From the NCBI GenBank assembly GCA_030827135.1, contig JAURFE010000002.1, forward strand, positions 186,001 to 250,000: a stretch of 64,000 bases of DNA. The letters run 5' to 3'. Shown piece by piece: positions 34,554-43,614 of this stretch (within the stretch, counting starts at the first letter, position 1; every line of letters begins with the position of its first letter). A program made the position numbers and the translations under genes. The DNA is from Vicinamibacterales bacterium (GTDB lineage: Bacteria; Acidobacteriota; Vicinamibacteria; Vicinamibacterales; SCN-69-37). The notes beneath the pieces were generated by a model. The model ran no database searches, was not told the DNA's origin, and saw only the letters and a program-made list of their open reading frames with translations.

Positions 34554-36457
34554 AACCCGATACGCACGCCCGCGTTGATCGTGCGCCCTTCAAGCGGCGC
34601 CCAGGCGCTGACGGCCCGTTTGCCGAGCACCGTGGGTGCCGGCAGCCGCAGCGGGTCGTAGTTCGACTGGCGCACGTCGGTGAGGTTCTCCAGATTCACA
34701 AACGCGCGCACACGGCCAAACCGCCGTTCCGCGAGCAATCCCATGATCACGTATGGCGGACTCTCGTCCGTGTACGGGTTGTCCTCCAACCGCTGACGGC
34801 CCGTGTAATACAACTCAAAGCCGACACGCGCCTTGCCATGCTGCTCCCACGCGGCGATGAGCCCGAAGGTCTGACGCGGTGTCAGCGGCAGCGGGGTCGC
34901 CTGCTTCGCTGAGAGCCAGGTGTGCGTCGCCGTCGCGACAAGGTCGCCGTGCCGCGCGCGCAGGAACGTCTCAATGCCGCGGATCCGGATCGCGGAATCC
35001 GGCCCGGACACGTTCACCACTTCGAGGCGGGCGCCGCGATCGGTTCTCAGCACCGCTTCGACCGGGTTGTGCACTGCGGCCGCAAAACCGGTCACCGACA
35101 TGGAAACCGGACCAAATTCACGGGACACATCGACCGACATCGACTCTGCCGTCTCGGCGTCGGTGATCCGCACCGCGCCGACGTGATGGACGCCGACATC
35201 CTCCACCTCATCCACAAACAGTGTCGGCGCAAACGCGCCACGTCCGGCAGAGACGCGCACGTCCCACGGCTCACGCCTCCAGCGTACGGACGCGCGCGGG
35301 CTCCACAACACGCCGTACTCCGGGTGTTTGTCGACACGGGCGCTGATCGACAGCGCCGCCTGATCCGACAGCGTGACGTCGTCCTGCACAAACACCGACG
35401 GGGTCGTCCACGAATAGTCGCGCCCGCTCATCGTGCCCCGGTAGCGCTGTGAGTCGACGCCGCCGCCAACGACGAACGTGTGGGCGCGCCAGGACCAGAG
35501 ATACGACCCTTCGCCCATCACAAACCGATGCTGGTCCTCGTACTCGACCAGACCGTACTGATGAGTGTGGGCCAGACGCATGAACGCCCCGCGAAACACG
35601 GCGACACCGGCACCAGCTGTCGTGCGCGCCGTGGTGCCGACGTCGAACCGTGTCGTATCCACCGCCTGCCGGCCGTCCGGGATATTCAACAGGCCGCCGC
35701 GCCGGCGCTCAATTGTCGTGCCGCCGGTGAGGTCCACCGTCCCCCGCGACGACATGAATGACAACTTCGGCCGTGCGACAAAACGGCGGTATCTCGGCAG
35801 GTCGGCCCAGCCATCGGTATCCACGTCTTCGGCTGACTGCGCGTGCGCCCCCGACAGCCACGTGTAGCCCACCATGGGCGACACGGGGCCCGATGCCCAG
35901 AGCACCGCATCCGCTCCGGCACGTGTCGTCGCATTCAGCAGCAGTTCGCCCTCGTGTTCAGGCGTGGGGCGCCGCGTCACCAGGTTGATCACGCCTCCAA
36001 GCGCGGATGGACCGTACATCGCGGAGGCGGCGCCCTTGATGACTTCCACCTGCTGAAGATCCATCGGTGGAATCTGGAGCAACCCGAGCGACGCCACCTG
36101 GGTGCCGTTGATCGGCAGGCCGTCGGTCAACACCGCGGTAAATCGTCCGGGCAACCCCTGGACGCGGACGGCGGCCGCGCCCAGCGCCGGCGACGTGGGC
36201 TGGAGCCGGATGCCACTGGTCTCGTTGAGCAACATCGCGATGTCACCCGGCGTCATCAGCAGCTTTTCTTCGATTTCTTCACGCCCGACCACTTCGACTC
36301 GCACCACCTGATCAGTCGACAGGCGCCCGGTACGCGTGGCGGTGACAAACACTTCTTCTTCGATCTCGGGCGGCGTGGGGGGCTGTGTCGCCGTTGTTGG
36401 TGGCGTGGGTGGTGTGGGTAACTGGAAGGTCATCCACAGGAAGACGAGGAGTTCCAT
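34550..36457 (-). CDS. TonB-dependent receptor (outer membrane)
   Basis: 635 aa. A short hydrophobic N-terminus (ELLVFLWMTF) and a Pro/Thr-rich linker are followed by EEVFVTATRTGRLS, a likely TonB box region. The plug domain (about residues 45-165) has GDIAMLLNETSGIRLQ, RVQGLPGRFTAVLTDGLPI and VIKGAASAMYGPSALGGVIN. The barrel ends in VRIGF with a C-terminal phenylalanine, as needed for outer-membrane insertion. It is BtuB/cirA-like in size; the ligand (cobalamin, siderophore or metal complex) is not evident. It is convergent with cobA-hemD, whose product feeds cobalamin and sirohaem synthesis. Confidence 0.93.
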   Translation of the reverse strand: MELLVFLWMTFQLPTPPTPPTTATQPPTPPEIEEEVFVTATRTGRLSTDQVVRVEVVGREEIEEKLLMTPGDIAMLLNETSGIRLQPTSPALGAAAVRVQGLPGRFTAVLTDGLPINGTQVASLGLLQIPPMDLQQVEVIKGAASAMYGPSALGGVINLVTRRPTPEHEGELLLNATTRAGADAVLWASGPVSPMVGYTWLSGAHAQSAEDVDTDGWADLPRYRRFVARPKLSFMSSRGTVDLTGGTTIERRRGGLLNIPDGRQAVDTTRFDVGTTARTTAGAGVAVFRGAFMRLAHTHQYGLVEYEDQHRFVMGEGSYLWSWRAHTFVVGGGVDSQRYRGTMSGRDYSWTTPSVFVQDDVTLSDQAALSISARVDKHPEYGVLWSPRASVRWRREPWDVRVSAGRGAFAPTLFVDEVEDVGVHHVGAVRITDAETAESMSVDVSREFGPVSMSVTGFAAAVHNPVEAVLRTDRGARLEVVNVSGPDSAIRIRGIETFLRARHGDLVATATHTWLSAKQATPLPLTPRQTFGLIAAWEQHGKARVGFELYYTGRQRLEDNPYTDESPPYVIMGLLAERRFGRVRAFVNLENLTDVRQSNYDPLRLPAPTVLGKRAVSAWAPLEGRTINAGVRIGF

Positions 36458-36466
36458 GGGTTGAGA

Positions 36467-36472
36467 TAGGAT
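36467..36472 (+). promoter_or_regulatory. Putative -10 box of the membrane protein gene at 36482
   Basis: TAGGAT, ending 9 nt before the ATG. The gap to the divergent TonB receptor gene is only 24 bp. Confidence 0.35.
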
Positions 36473-36481
36473 GCCACGAAC

Positions 36482-37348
36482 ATGCTCGGTGCGTTTTTAG
36501 AAGGCGTGCGCCGTGTCTCGCGGGCGCCCGTCCTGCTCCTGTCGGTGTGCACGGCCGTGTGCCTCGTGGTGCTGCCGCACCGCCTGTCGCTGTTTGGTCC
36601 GCTGCCGGACACGTGGTACCTGCGCACGGTGCTCGATCGCGCGATGTGGGAGTGGCACGGCGGGTGGGCCCTGGCCAGTTATTACGGCCCGCTGCCGGCC
36701 GCGCCAGGCCTGGCGAGTGCGGCACTGGCCGCAACCCTGCTGTGGCTGTTTCTGTCGGGCGGCATCCTGGATCGGTTCGCGCGCGCCCGCCCCATTCGCA
36801 CGTCGGCCTTTTTTGCCACCAGTGGTGAGTTTTTTGTCCGCTTCGTGCGTTTGAGTCTGATCACGGCCCCGGTCTACTGGTGGCTGTTCGGGTGGCTTTC
36901 CCCGCGACTCACCGCCACGACGTGGGGCCAGGCGGGATTTGTCGCCGCGCTCGGCGTCGTGAATCTGGTAACCGACTACGCGCGTGTGCGCGCCGTGGTG
37001 GAAGACCGCCGGAGCATGATCGGCGCCCTCGGAGCGAGCCTGCGCTTCATCCGGCGACGCCCCTTGCGGGTCGCGGGGCTGTATCTGCTCAGCATGCTGC
37101 CGGCCGCCTTCGCGATCCGCCTCTGGTTCGGCATGTCCACCTGGCCGGACGCCACCCCAGGCAGCCTCGCGGCCGCCCTTCTGGTGTACGGGATTCTGCG
37201 TACCTGGGCGCGGCTCGTGTGGATGGCCGGAGAAGTTGTGTTCTTCCAGGGCGAACTCGCGCACGCCACCTACACGGCGAGGCCCCTGCCCGAGTGGCCC
37301 GAGTCGCCGGCGGCGGAAGCGATCGCCAACCTTGGCACGAACCGCTGA
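36482..37348 (+). CDS. Polytopic membrane protein of unknown function
   Basis: 288 aa, about six hydrophobic helices, for example APVLLLSVCTAVCLVVLPH, LASAALAATLLWLFLSGGIL, AGFVAALGVVNLVTDYARVR and LRVAGLYLLSMLPAAFAIRL. Charged motifs VTDYARVRAVVEDRRSMIGA and LASLRFIRRRPLRVAGLY-like segments sit on the cytoplasmic side and recall acidobacterial 'membrane protein of unknown function' families that resemble DUF4013/glycerophosphoryl-diesterase membrane domains. No enzyme motif. It is followed by nadE after 24 bp, but nadE seems to have its own -10. Confidence 0.65.
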   Translation: MLGAFLEGVRRVSRAPVLLLSVCTAVCLVVLPHRLSLFGPLPDTWYLRTVLDRAMWEWHGGWALASYYGPLPAAPGLASAALAATLLWLFLSGGILDRFARARPIRTSAFFATSGEFFVRFVRLSLITAPVYWWLFGWLSPRLTATTWGQAGFVAALGVVNLVTDYARVRAVVEDRRSMIGALGASLRFIRRRPLRVAGLYLLSMLPAAFAIRLWFGMSTWPDATPGSLAAALLVYGILRTWARLVWMAGEVVFFQGELAHATYTARPLPEWPESPAAEAIANLGTNR

Positions 37349-37359
37349 CCCCGGACTGC

Positions 37360-37365
37360 TAACAT
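37360..37365 (+). promoter_or_regulatory. Putative -10 box of nadE (leaderless)
   Basis: TAACAT ends 7 nt before the ATG at 37373. Confidence 0.4.
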
Positions 37366-37372
37366 CTGTGCC

Positions 37373-38125
37373 ATGGGCTCGGAACGTGTTGACGACGTCG
37401 TGCAGTGGTTACGGGATCGGGTGAAGGACGCGGGGGCGCACGGATTTGTCGTCGGCCTGAGCGGCGGCATCGACTCGGCGGTGGTCGCACGGCTGTGCCA
37501 GATGGCGACACCGAATCGTGTGCTCGGGGTGATGCTCCCCTGTTACAGCCATCCACAGGACGAAGCGGACGCGCGGTTGCTGGCAAAGACGTTCGGCATC
37601 CCCACGGCACGCGTGGATCTCGCCTCCACGTTCGACGCCCTGACCGGCGACCTGTATACGGCGGTCAAGGGCCTGCCGCAGTCGGCGCATGTCACCGACA
37701 TCAAACAGCAGATGCCCGAGGCGAACATCAAGCCGCGCCTGCGGATGACGTCGCTGTATTTCATCGCCAATTCGCTGAACTACCTGGTCGCCGGCACGGG
37801 CAACCGGAGTGAACTGACACTCGGCTACTTCACGAAACACGGCGACGGTGGCAGTGACGTGCTGCCGATCGGCCACCTGCTCAAGAGCGAGGTGCGTGCC
37901 ATGGCGCGCGATCTCGACGTGCCCGCACCGATCATTGACAAGGCGCCGTCGGCCGGCCTTTGGATTGGCCAGACCGACGAAGCCGAGATGGGTTTCTCCT
38001 ACGACATGCTCGAGGCGTACCTCACCAAAGGCGCATCTGCCGTGCCACCGGAAGTGGCGAAGCGGATTGAGTCGTTGCACAAGTCGTCCGAGCACAAACG
38101 CAAAACGCCGCCGATTCCGGCGTGA
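37373..38125 (+). CDS. nadE: Ammonia-dependent NAD+ synthetase
   Basis: 250 aa. It converts deamido-NAD+ to NAD+ with ATP and ammonia. The ATP-pyrophosphatase P-loop is GLSGGIDSAVVARLC (about residues 28-42). Other family motifs are RLRMTSLYFIANSLNYLVAGTGNRSE, LGYFTKHGDGGSDVLPIGHL and APSAGLWIGQTDEAEMGFSY. No N-terminal glutaminase domain is present, so free ammonia is the donor. The length is typical for this short form. A REP-like hairpin follows the stop. Confidence 0.96.
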   Translation: MGSERVDDVVQWLRDRVKDAGAHGFVVGLSGGIDSAVVARLCQMATPNRVLGVMLPCYSHPQDEADARLLAKTFGIPTARVDLASTFDALTGDLYTAVKGLPQSAHVTDIKQQMPEANIKPRLRMTSLYFIANSLNYLVAGTGNRSELTLGYFTKHGDGGSDVLPIGHLLKSEVRAMARDLDVPAPIIDKAPSAGLWIGQTDEAEMGFSYDMLEAYLTKGASAVPPEVAKRIESLHKSSEHKRKTPPIPA

Positions 38126-38135
38126 CGGCGGTACC

Positions 38136-38162
38136 GGCAGCCTGCAGTTCAGGCCGCCCTAC
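38136..38162 (-). repeat. REP-like hairpin between nadE and the GGT gene
   Basis: Minus-strand orientation: GTAG (38162-38159), arm GGCGGCCT, loop GAACTGC, arm AGGCTGCC. The stem has one G.T pair. Located between convergent genes. Confidence 0.75.
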
Positions 38163-38166
38163 GTAA

Positions 38167-38193
38167 CCATCCGCCCATCCGCCCATCCGCCCA
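38167..38193. repeat. 8-bp tandem repeat, unit CCATCCGC
   Basis: Just over three units, directly after the REP hairpin. The same unit (or its complement GCGGATGG) recurs at 48702-48790 and 55791-55869. It ends 2 bp before the stop of the GGT gene. Confidence 0.75.
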
Positions 38194-38194
38194 G

Positions 38195-41137
38195 CTAACG
38201 GGCGCCGTGCGACCGGCGCGGTTCGGCCCCGCCTTCGACGGTGCCCTTCGCGGCATTGATCAGGGCGACGGCGGCGTAGCCTTGCGCGACTTCGCCCTTG
38301 CGGCCAACCCTGGCAAAGGTGTGGCCCATCGATTCGAGTCGCTCCAGCAGCACACGCGGGAAACGATCTTCGATCTGCACACGCGACCCGGTTGGCGCAT
38401 TGCCAATCAACATGCGCGGCGCCTCGATCGCGCGCTGCGCGCCGAGGCCACCGTCCACGACGTTCAGGATGATGGTGTAGACCGACGCGGGGATCCAGGC
38501 ATTGCCGGCCGCACCAACCGCAAGACGCGGCGTGAATCCCGGGATGCCATACCGGCCTGGATCCACATCACTGGGTGCAAAGAGCAGCGTCGGTACGCTG
38601 GTGGACGAGTGGCGCTGCAGCGGCAACATCGATCCATACCCGGTGCCGCGTCCGCCTCTGAAGTGATCGTTGTAGAGAAACCCGAGTCCCTTCGACACGT
38701 AGAAGTTCCCGCCCCAGGTGGACAACGTCTGCGTGATGGCCACCATGTTGCCCTCGGTGTCGGCGCCGGCGAATGACGTGGTGCCGGTTGCGATCGTGGT
38801 GGTCCAGGGTCCAGGGTCCAGAGTCCCGGGGTCCGGGTCCGGGGTCCCGGGGTCCGCGCCAACTGGCGCACCGCCGCGGCCGCGTCCGCCCTGCGGGGCG
38901 ACGTACGCCTTCGCGGGGTTGATCAGCCTGAAGCGATCGAGGGCGTGGCCCGGTTCGAGGTGATTGCCGAGATTGATCGGCCAGCGCTCGGGATCGGCAA
39001 TCTGGGCGCCGCCATCCCGCACCCGCCACGCTTCGATCGCGTAGTGCGCGTAGTCGGGGTCATTGGACACCGTCGCACCCGGCTTCGGGGTGTAGGCGTC
39101 AAGAATCTGCAGCGTCTCAATCAGGGCAAGACCGTTGGAGACCGGTGGCCCGACCGAGTACACAAGATGTCCGCGGAATCGGCCCACGAGCGGCTTCCGC
39201 TCCATCGCGCGGTACTGCGCCAGATCCTCAAGGGAGATGATGCCGCCGTTCGCCGCCATGTCCTCGGCGATGGCACTCGCAATTGAACCGCGATAAAACG
39301 ACTGGCCACCTTCCCTGGCCAACACCCGCAACGTCTGCGCATAGTCCTTGTTGATGAACCGATCGCCGGGTTTCGGCACGTGGCCGCCGGGCAGATAAAT
39401 CTTCGCGGCCTCCGGGTACTTCGCCAGCCGTTCACGCCCTGTGGCAATCGTCGTGGGCAACGCTTCGTCGAGGATGTATCCCTGTTCGGCAAGCTCGATC
39501 GCGGGCGCGAGCACCTGTTCCCACGTCACCTTCTTGCTGCCGTACTTCTGGAACAACAAATCGAGGCCGGCCACCACACCGGGAATGTTGGCGACGGTCG
39601 GACCGTCAGTCGCCGTGCGCTGACCGTTGGCCGTGAAAATCTTCGGGTTGTCGAACGTCGCCCTCGCCGGCGTCATGTCCTTGTATTCGATGACGACCGG
39701 TTCGGTCATGCCCTTGAGAAACAGGATCGCCTGCCCGTCGCCGCCGATCCCCGACGCGTCCGGCTCAACCACACCCAGCGCGAACGACGTCGCGACAATC
39801 GCGTCCACGATGTTGCCGCCCTGTTCGAGAATGCGGGCACCGGCCGCTGATGCCAGGGGATGACCGGACGAAATCACACCGGTGGTCTTCTCCACTCCGC
39901 TCTTGATGAGCGGTTGTTCGGCGACCATTCGATCGACCACATCCTCCACGTCATTCGCCGAACGCGCGGCCAGCGCCTGCGGCCGGTATGTCGCGCGCAG
40001 CGTGTTCCACTCGACGGCCACGTCCCCCTCGGAGTAGTACAACGACGCCAGCGTCTGCCACGCGCGATCGAACTGCGCGACCCACTGCATCGGCGTCGGC
40101 GCCGGGGCCGCTACCGGACGTGCGCCGCCATCCACGGGCCGCGGCGCATCCACGCGCCATACGCGCAGGGTCTCCGGGTCCATGAACGCCGCCGGCGCAT
40201 CGTCGGTGTTCCGAATCGGATCGCCGTTGTAGGCGCCCCCGGGCGCGGGCTCGGTCGCAATCAGCATCGTCTGTCCATCCGGCGACCACGCGCTGGCTCC
40301 GGCGTGGCGCGACGCAAGCTGCGTCAATGGTTGCTCCGCGCCCTGACCGCCGCCGCGCCCCGCGGGGCCGCCTTCGCGACCGCCGCCTGCCGGTGCGGCC
40401 ACGGGCGGTGTCGTGTCAGCGACCCACACTCCGACACCCATCCCCGTACGCGCGGCCGCAAACGAGACGCGTGCGCTGTCGGAGGCCCATGACGGCCATC
40501 GCTCAAGGCCGCCACCGCGGGTGACGCGCATCGCGCTGCCATCAACGGCATCAAGCGCTCGCACAAATACATCCACCGTGTCGCCGGGTTCACGATCGCG
40601 ATCGGAAAGAAACACCACACGACGGCCGTCAGGTGAGACGCGTCCCAGCCACTCGCTCGCCTCACCCGTGGTCCACACGGCCGGCGCGGCACTACCCTCG
40701 GCCGGAATGAACTGCAGTGTCCATCGGCCGTTCTTCGATTTGTGTGAAAACAACAGGCGGCCATCACGCGTCCACGACGGCCACCGCTCGTCACCCGCCA
40801 GCGACGTCACCTTCCGCGCAGCACCGCCACCCGCCGGCACCACGTACACGTCGAACGCACCATCGATATCCGCCGCAAACGCGATCTGCCGGCCGTCGGG
40901 CGACCACGCCGGATCCCGTTCACTGATCCACCGGTTTTCTCCGGTGACGACACGTTTCGGATCCCGCCCATCGGGCGCCATCGTCCACACCTGTTCCAGC
41001 CAGGACACGGCGATGCGCCTTCCATCTGGGGAAAATACGGGATCGCGCATGCCGGTCAGTGTGGCGGGAGTCTGCGCTGAGTACGCCGTGACGACAAACG
41101 TGGCCAGGGCCGCAGCGACGAAAACCTGTCTTCGCAT
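38195..41137 (-). CDS. Gamma-glutamyltransferase with N-terminal TolB-like propeller
   Basis: 980 aa, exported (signal VAAALATFVVTAYSAQ). Residues about 30-340 form a TolB/PD40-type propeller with repeated MRDPVFSPDGRRIAVSW, ERDPAWSPDGRQIAFAAD and ERWPSWASDSARVSFAA. Residues about 415-975 are gamma-glutamyltransferase: HPLASAAGARILEQGGNIVDA, GIGGDGQAILFLKG, and the self-processing nucleophile T786 in GTTSFAGADTEGNMVAITQT. Normal GGT reads TTH at this point; here it is TTS. A 7-bp tandem repeat within the gene encodes PGTPDPDPGTLDPGPWTT about 10-27 residues before T786. The fusion suggests a periplasmic peptidase or glutathione-type hydrolase. Confidence 0.9.
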   Translation of the reverse strand: MRRQVFVAAALATFVVTAYSAQTPATLTGMRDPVFSPDGRRIAVSWLEQVWTMAPDGRDPKRVVTGENRWISERDPAWSPDGRQIAFAADIDGAFDVYVVPAGGGAARKVTSLAGDERWPSWTRDGRLLFSHKSKNGRWTLQFIPAEGSAAPAVWTTGEASEWLGRVSPDGRRVVFLSDRDREPGDTVDVFVRALDAVDGSAMRVTRGGGLERWPSWASDSARVSFAAARTGMGVGVWVADTTPPVAAPAGGGREGGPAGRGGGQGAEQPLTQLASRHAGASAWSPDGQTMLIATEPAPGGAYNGDPIRNTDDAPAAFMDPETLRVWRVDAPRPVDGGARPVAAPAPTPMQWVAQFDRAWQTLASLYYSEGDVAVEWNTLRATYRPQALAARSANDVEDVVDRMVAEQPLIKSGVEKTTGVISSGHPLASAAGARILEQGGNIVDAIVATSFALGVVEPDASGIGGDGQAILFLKGMTEPVVIEYKDMTPARATFDNPKIFTANGQRTATDGPTVANIPGVVAGLDLLFQKYGSKKVTWEQVLAPAIELAEQGYILDEALPTTIATGRERLAKYPEAAKIYLPGGHVPKPGDRFINKDYAQTLRVLAREGGQSFYRGSIASAIAEDMAANGGIISLEDLAQYRAMERKPLVGRFRGHLVYSVGPPVSNGLALIETLQILDAYTPKPGATVSNDPDYAHYAIEAWRVRDGGAQIADPERWPINLGNHLEPGHALDRFRLINPAKAYVAPQGGRGRGGAPVGADPGTPDPDPGTLDPGPWTTTIATGTTSFAGADTEGNMVAITQTLSTWGGNFYVSKGLGFLYNDHFRGGRGTGYGSMLPLQRHSSTSVPTLLFAPSDVDPGRYGIPGFTPRLAVGAAGNAWIPASVYTIILNVVDGGLGAQRAIEAPRMLIGNAPTGSRVQIEDRFPRVLLERLESMGHTFARVGRKGEVAQGYAAVALINAAKGTVEGGAEPRRSHGAR
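38801..38855. repeat. 7-bp tandem repeat (GGTCCAG family) inside the GGT coding region
   Basis: Seven or so units of GGTCCAG/GGTCCCG within the reading frame, with no frameshift. The same unit occurs between or at the ends of genes at 54887-54950, 55464-55494 and 56569-56599. Confidence 0.8.
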
Positions 41138-41166
41138 GCGGGCGATTCTAGCCGATGCGTCGTACC

Positions 41167-41226
41167 CGGTGCTGTGTCTCAGCGCTCGGTGCTGGTGCCG
41201 AGTGCCTGGTGCTTAGTGCTTGATGC
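41167..41226. repeat. 7-bp-type tandem repeat, unit GTGCNNN, at the 3' end of the transketolase gene
   Basis: GTGCTGG, TGCCGAG, TGCCTGG, TGCTTAG, TGCTTGA and similar units. The last codons and the stop of the transketolase gene (41213-41215) lie inside the repeat. Confidence 0.6.
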
Positions 41227-43075
41227 GGGCTTTGATCGCCCTGGCAATCGCGGTCGAGGAGATGCCGTAGTGATCGAGCAGTTCCTCAGGGCCGCCGCTC
41301 CGGGGAATCTCGCGGACGGCGAGGCGCTGTACGGTGAAGCCCTGATCCCAGACCGCTTCGGACACCGCGTCGCCGAGGCCGCCCTGCGCGTAGTGATCTT
41401 CCACGGTCAGGATCCACCCACCCGACGCCTTGCCGGCCGCGATGAGGCCGGCGCGATCGATGGGCTGAATCGAGTAGGCGTCCACCACGCGGATGGCGAT
41501 GCCCTCTTTGGCGAGCAGGTCATACGCCTTGAGCGCTTCAAACAACGTCACGCCAGCGCCCACCACGGTTACGACGTCCGTGTCGCTCTGCCGCAGCACC
41601 TTCGATCCGCCGGCCGGGAACTGTTCAGTCGTCGAATAGAGGATCGGCGTCTTGGGACGCGAGCTGCGGATGTACACGGGACCCGGCGTGGCAGCCGCCA
41701 GTGCCACCATGCGCTCGGCACACACGGCGTCGGACGGATACAACACCGTGCAGTTGGGCACCGCACGCGCCATCGCCAGATCTTCGAGCGCCATCTGCGA
41801 CGGACCGTCTTCGCCGATCGAGATGCCGGCATGGGATCCACACAGCTTGATGTTCAGCATCGAAATGCCCGCCATGCGGATGAAGTCCGCGCCGCGTTCC
41901 AGGAAACACGCGAAGCTCGACGGAAACGCGATCGCACCGCGGCTCGCCAGCCCCATCGCCGCGCCGATCATCGCCTGCTCGGCGATAAACGTCTGATAGA
42001 ACCGCTCCGGGAACACCTTTTCGAACCGATCACTGAACGTCGAGTTCTTCACGTCGGCGTCAAGCGCCACGATGCGCTGATCGAGGGCGCCAAGCGCCGC
42101 CAGGGCCGTGCCGTACGCTTCGCGCGTGGCCACCAGGTCGCCGGACTTGTAGGCCGGCGCGGGCATGCCTGCGACAAAGTCCGGCAGGGCGCCTTCCGAC
42201 CGGCGCGTGGCCGGCTTCGCAATGACGGGCGCGGGGTCGGACGTGGGCAGGATCTGCGCCTCGAGTTCGGCGATGGCGGCATCGGCTTCTGCGCCCTTCT
42301 TCAGCGGCTTGCCGTGCCAGTTGTCCTTGTCTTCGAAGATCGAGCAGCCTTTGCCCTTGAGTGTCTTCGCGACGATCATCGTCGGCCGCCCGCGCATGCC
42401 GCGCGCCTCGGCCAGGGCCGTGCGAATCTCGGAGAGGTCGTGGCCATCGATCACAATGGCGTGCCAGCCGAACGCACGGTACCGAGTCGCAAACGCCTCG
42501 ACGTCGTGGGCAAACTGGGTGGCGCGGCTCTGGCCGAACGCGTTGACGTCCGTGATCGCGCAAAGGTTGTCGAGATTGTGATTGGCCGCGACCTGCGCTG
42601 CTTCCCACACCGACCCTTCCGCGCTTTCGCCGTCACCGAGCATGACGTAGGTGCGGTAATCGGATCCGATGCGTCGCGCGTTGAGCGCGATGCCGACGCC
42701 GGCCGCCAGTCCCTGGCCCAGCGACCCGGTCGCCACGTCCACAAACGGCAGTCGCGGAGTCGGATGACCTTCGAGGTCCGATGTGATCTTGCGCAGGTCC
42801 ATCACGGCCTCGCGCGGGAACGCGCCGGCCGCCGCCCACGCGGCATACAGAATCGGCGCCGCGTGTCCCTTCGACAACACGAAGCGGTCCGCTTCCGGGT
42901 GCTGCGGATCCATCGGATCAAAACGCAGTTCGTCAAAAAACAGGACCGCGAGCAGATCAGCCGCCGACAGGCAGGTCGTCGGATGTCCGGACCCGGCTTC
43001 CGTGGTGGAGCGCACCGAGTCGATGCGGAGTTGCGTCGCGAGATTGTGGAGAACGGTGTTGGATGGAGGTGTCAT
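41213..43075 (-). CDS. tkt: Transketolase
   Basis: 620-aa single-chain transketolase of the shorter (animal/bacterial type 2) form. TPP-domain motifs: SKGHAAPILYAAWAAAG, TGSLGQGLAAGVGIALNARR and GDGESAEGSVWEAAQVAANH. The pyrimidine domain has AEQAMIGAAMGLASRG; the C-terminal domain has GGWILTVEDHYAQGGLGDA. It moves two-carbon units in the non-oxidative pentose phosphate pathway. The ATG at 43075 gives the usual N-terminus LATQLRIDSVRSTTEAGSGH. It is divergent from the DUF4149-like gene. The 3' end lies in a GTGCNNN repeat. Confidence 0.96.
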   Translation of the reverse strand: MTPPSNTVLHNLATQLRIDSVRSTTEAGSGHPTTCLSAADLLAVLFFDELRFDPMDPQHPEADRFVLSKGHAAPILYAAWAAAGAFPREAVMDLRKITSDLEGHPTPRLPFVDVATGSLGQGLAAGVGIALNARRIGSDYRTYVMLGDGESAEGSVWEAAQVAANHNLDNLCAITDVNAFGQSRATQFAHDVEAFATRYRAFGWHAIVIDGHDLSEIRTALAEARGMRGRPTMIVAKTLKGKGCSIFEDKDNWHGKPLKKGAEADAAIAELEAQILPTSDPAPVIAKPATRRSEGALPDFVAGMPAPAYKSGDLVATREAYGTALAALGALDQRIVALDADVKNSTFSDRFEKVFPERFYQTFIAEQAMIGAAMGLASRGAIAFPSSFACFLERGADFIRMAGISMLNIKLCGSHAGISIGEDGPSQMALEDLAMARAVPNCTVLYPSDAVCAERMVALAAATPGPVYIRSSRPKTPILYSTTEQFPAGGSKVLRQSDTDVVTVVGAGVTLFEALKAYDLLAKEGIAIRVVDAYSIQPIDRAGLIAAGKASGGWILTVEDHYAQGGLGDAVSEAVWDQGFTVQRLAVREIPRSGGPEELLDHYGISSTAIARAIKARIKH

Positions 43076-43123
43076 GCGCGGCGAGCAGAAGTTTACTGTA
43101 CGCGTGACATAATCGCCGTACGA

Positions 43124-43612
43124 ATGCCGGTCCTCCGTGTGATCTCCCTCGCCCTCATCGCCCTGTGGATCGGGGGGTTGACCGTGCTGGGTGTCGTGGC
43201 GGCGCCCGCAATTTTTGCCGTGCTTGAGGTGCAGGATCCCGTGGCGGGGCGCACGCTGGCGGGCATGGTCTTCGGTGACATTTTTGCAAGATTCCAGCAC
43301 CTGGCCTGGGGCCTGGGGGCCGGCCTCCTCGCGTTGCTCGGTCTCCGGACCGCGCTCGGCCCCCGTCCGCGCCGCCTCGCTGTTCAGATCTGGCTGGTGG
43401 TCGGCATGCTGGCAGCCAGCGCATACACGGGTCTGATTGTGTCTCCGCGCATCGAGGTGCTGCGGGTCGAGGCCGCATCCACCCTGGTGGCGTTGCCAGA
43501 CACCGACCCGCGCAAAGCGGAATTTGGCCGTCTGCACGGCGTGTCCAACGGCCTGATGGCCCTGACACTGGCCGCCGGACTCGTCATTTTCTGGATCGAA
43601 CTCCGAGAGTAA
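43124..43612 (+). CDS. DUF4149-like membrane protein
   Basis: 162 aa with four membrane helices. VISLALIALWIGGLTVLGVV and AAPAIFAVLEVQDPVAGRTL at the N-terminus, and GRLHGVSNGLMALTLAAGLV near the C-terminus, match the DUF4149 layout (W-x-GG in helix 1, AxxIF after it, and the HxxSxxLN-like motif in helix 4). Function unknown. It runs into the GAF-domain gene after 2 bp, so the two are co-transcribed. Confidence 0.78.
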   Translation: MPVLRVISLALIALWIGGLTVLGVVAAPAIFAVLEVQDPVAGRTLAGMVFGDIFARFQHLAWGLGAGLLALLGLRTALGPRPRRLAVQIWLVVGMLAASAYTGLIVSPRIEVLRVEAASTLVALPDTDPRKAEFGRLHGVSNGLMALTLAAGLVIFWIELRE

Positions 43613-43614
43613 CC

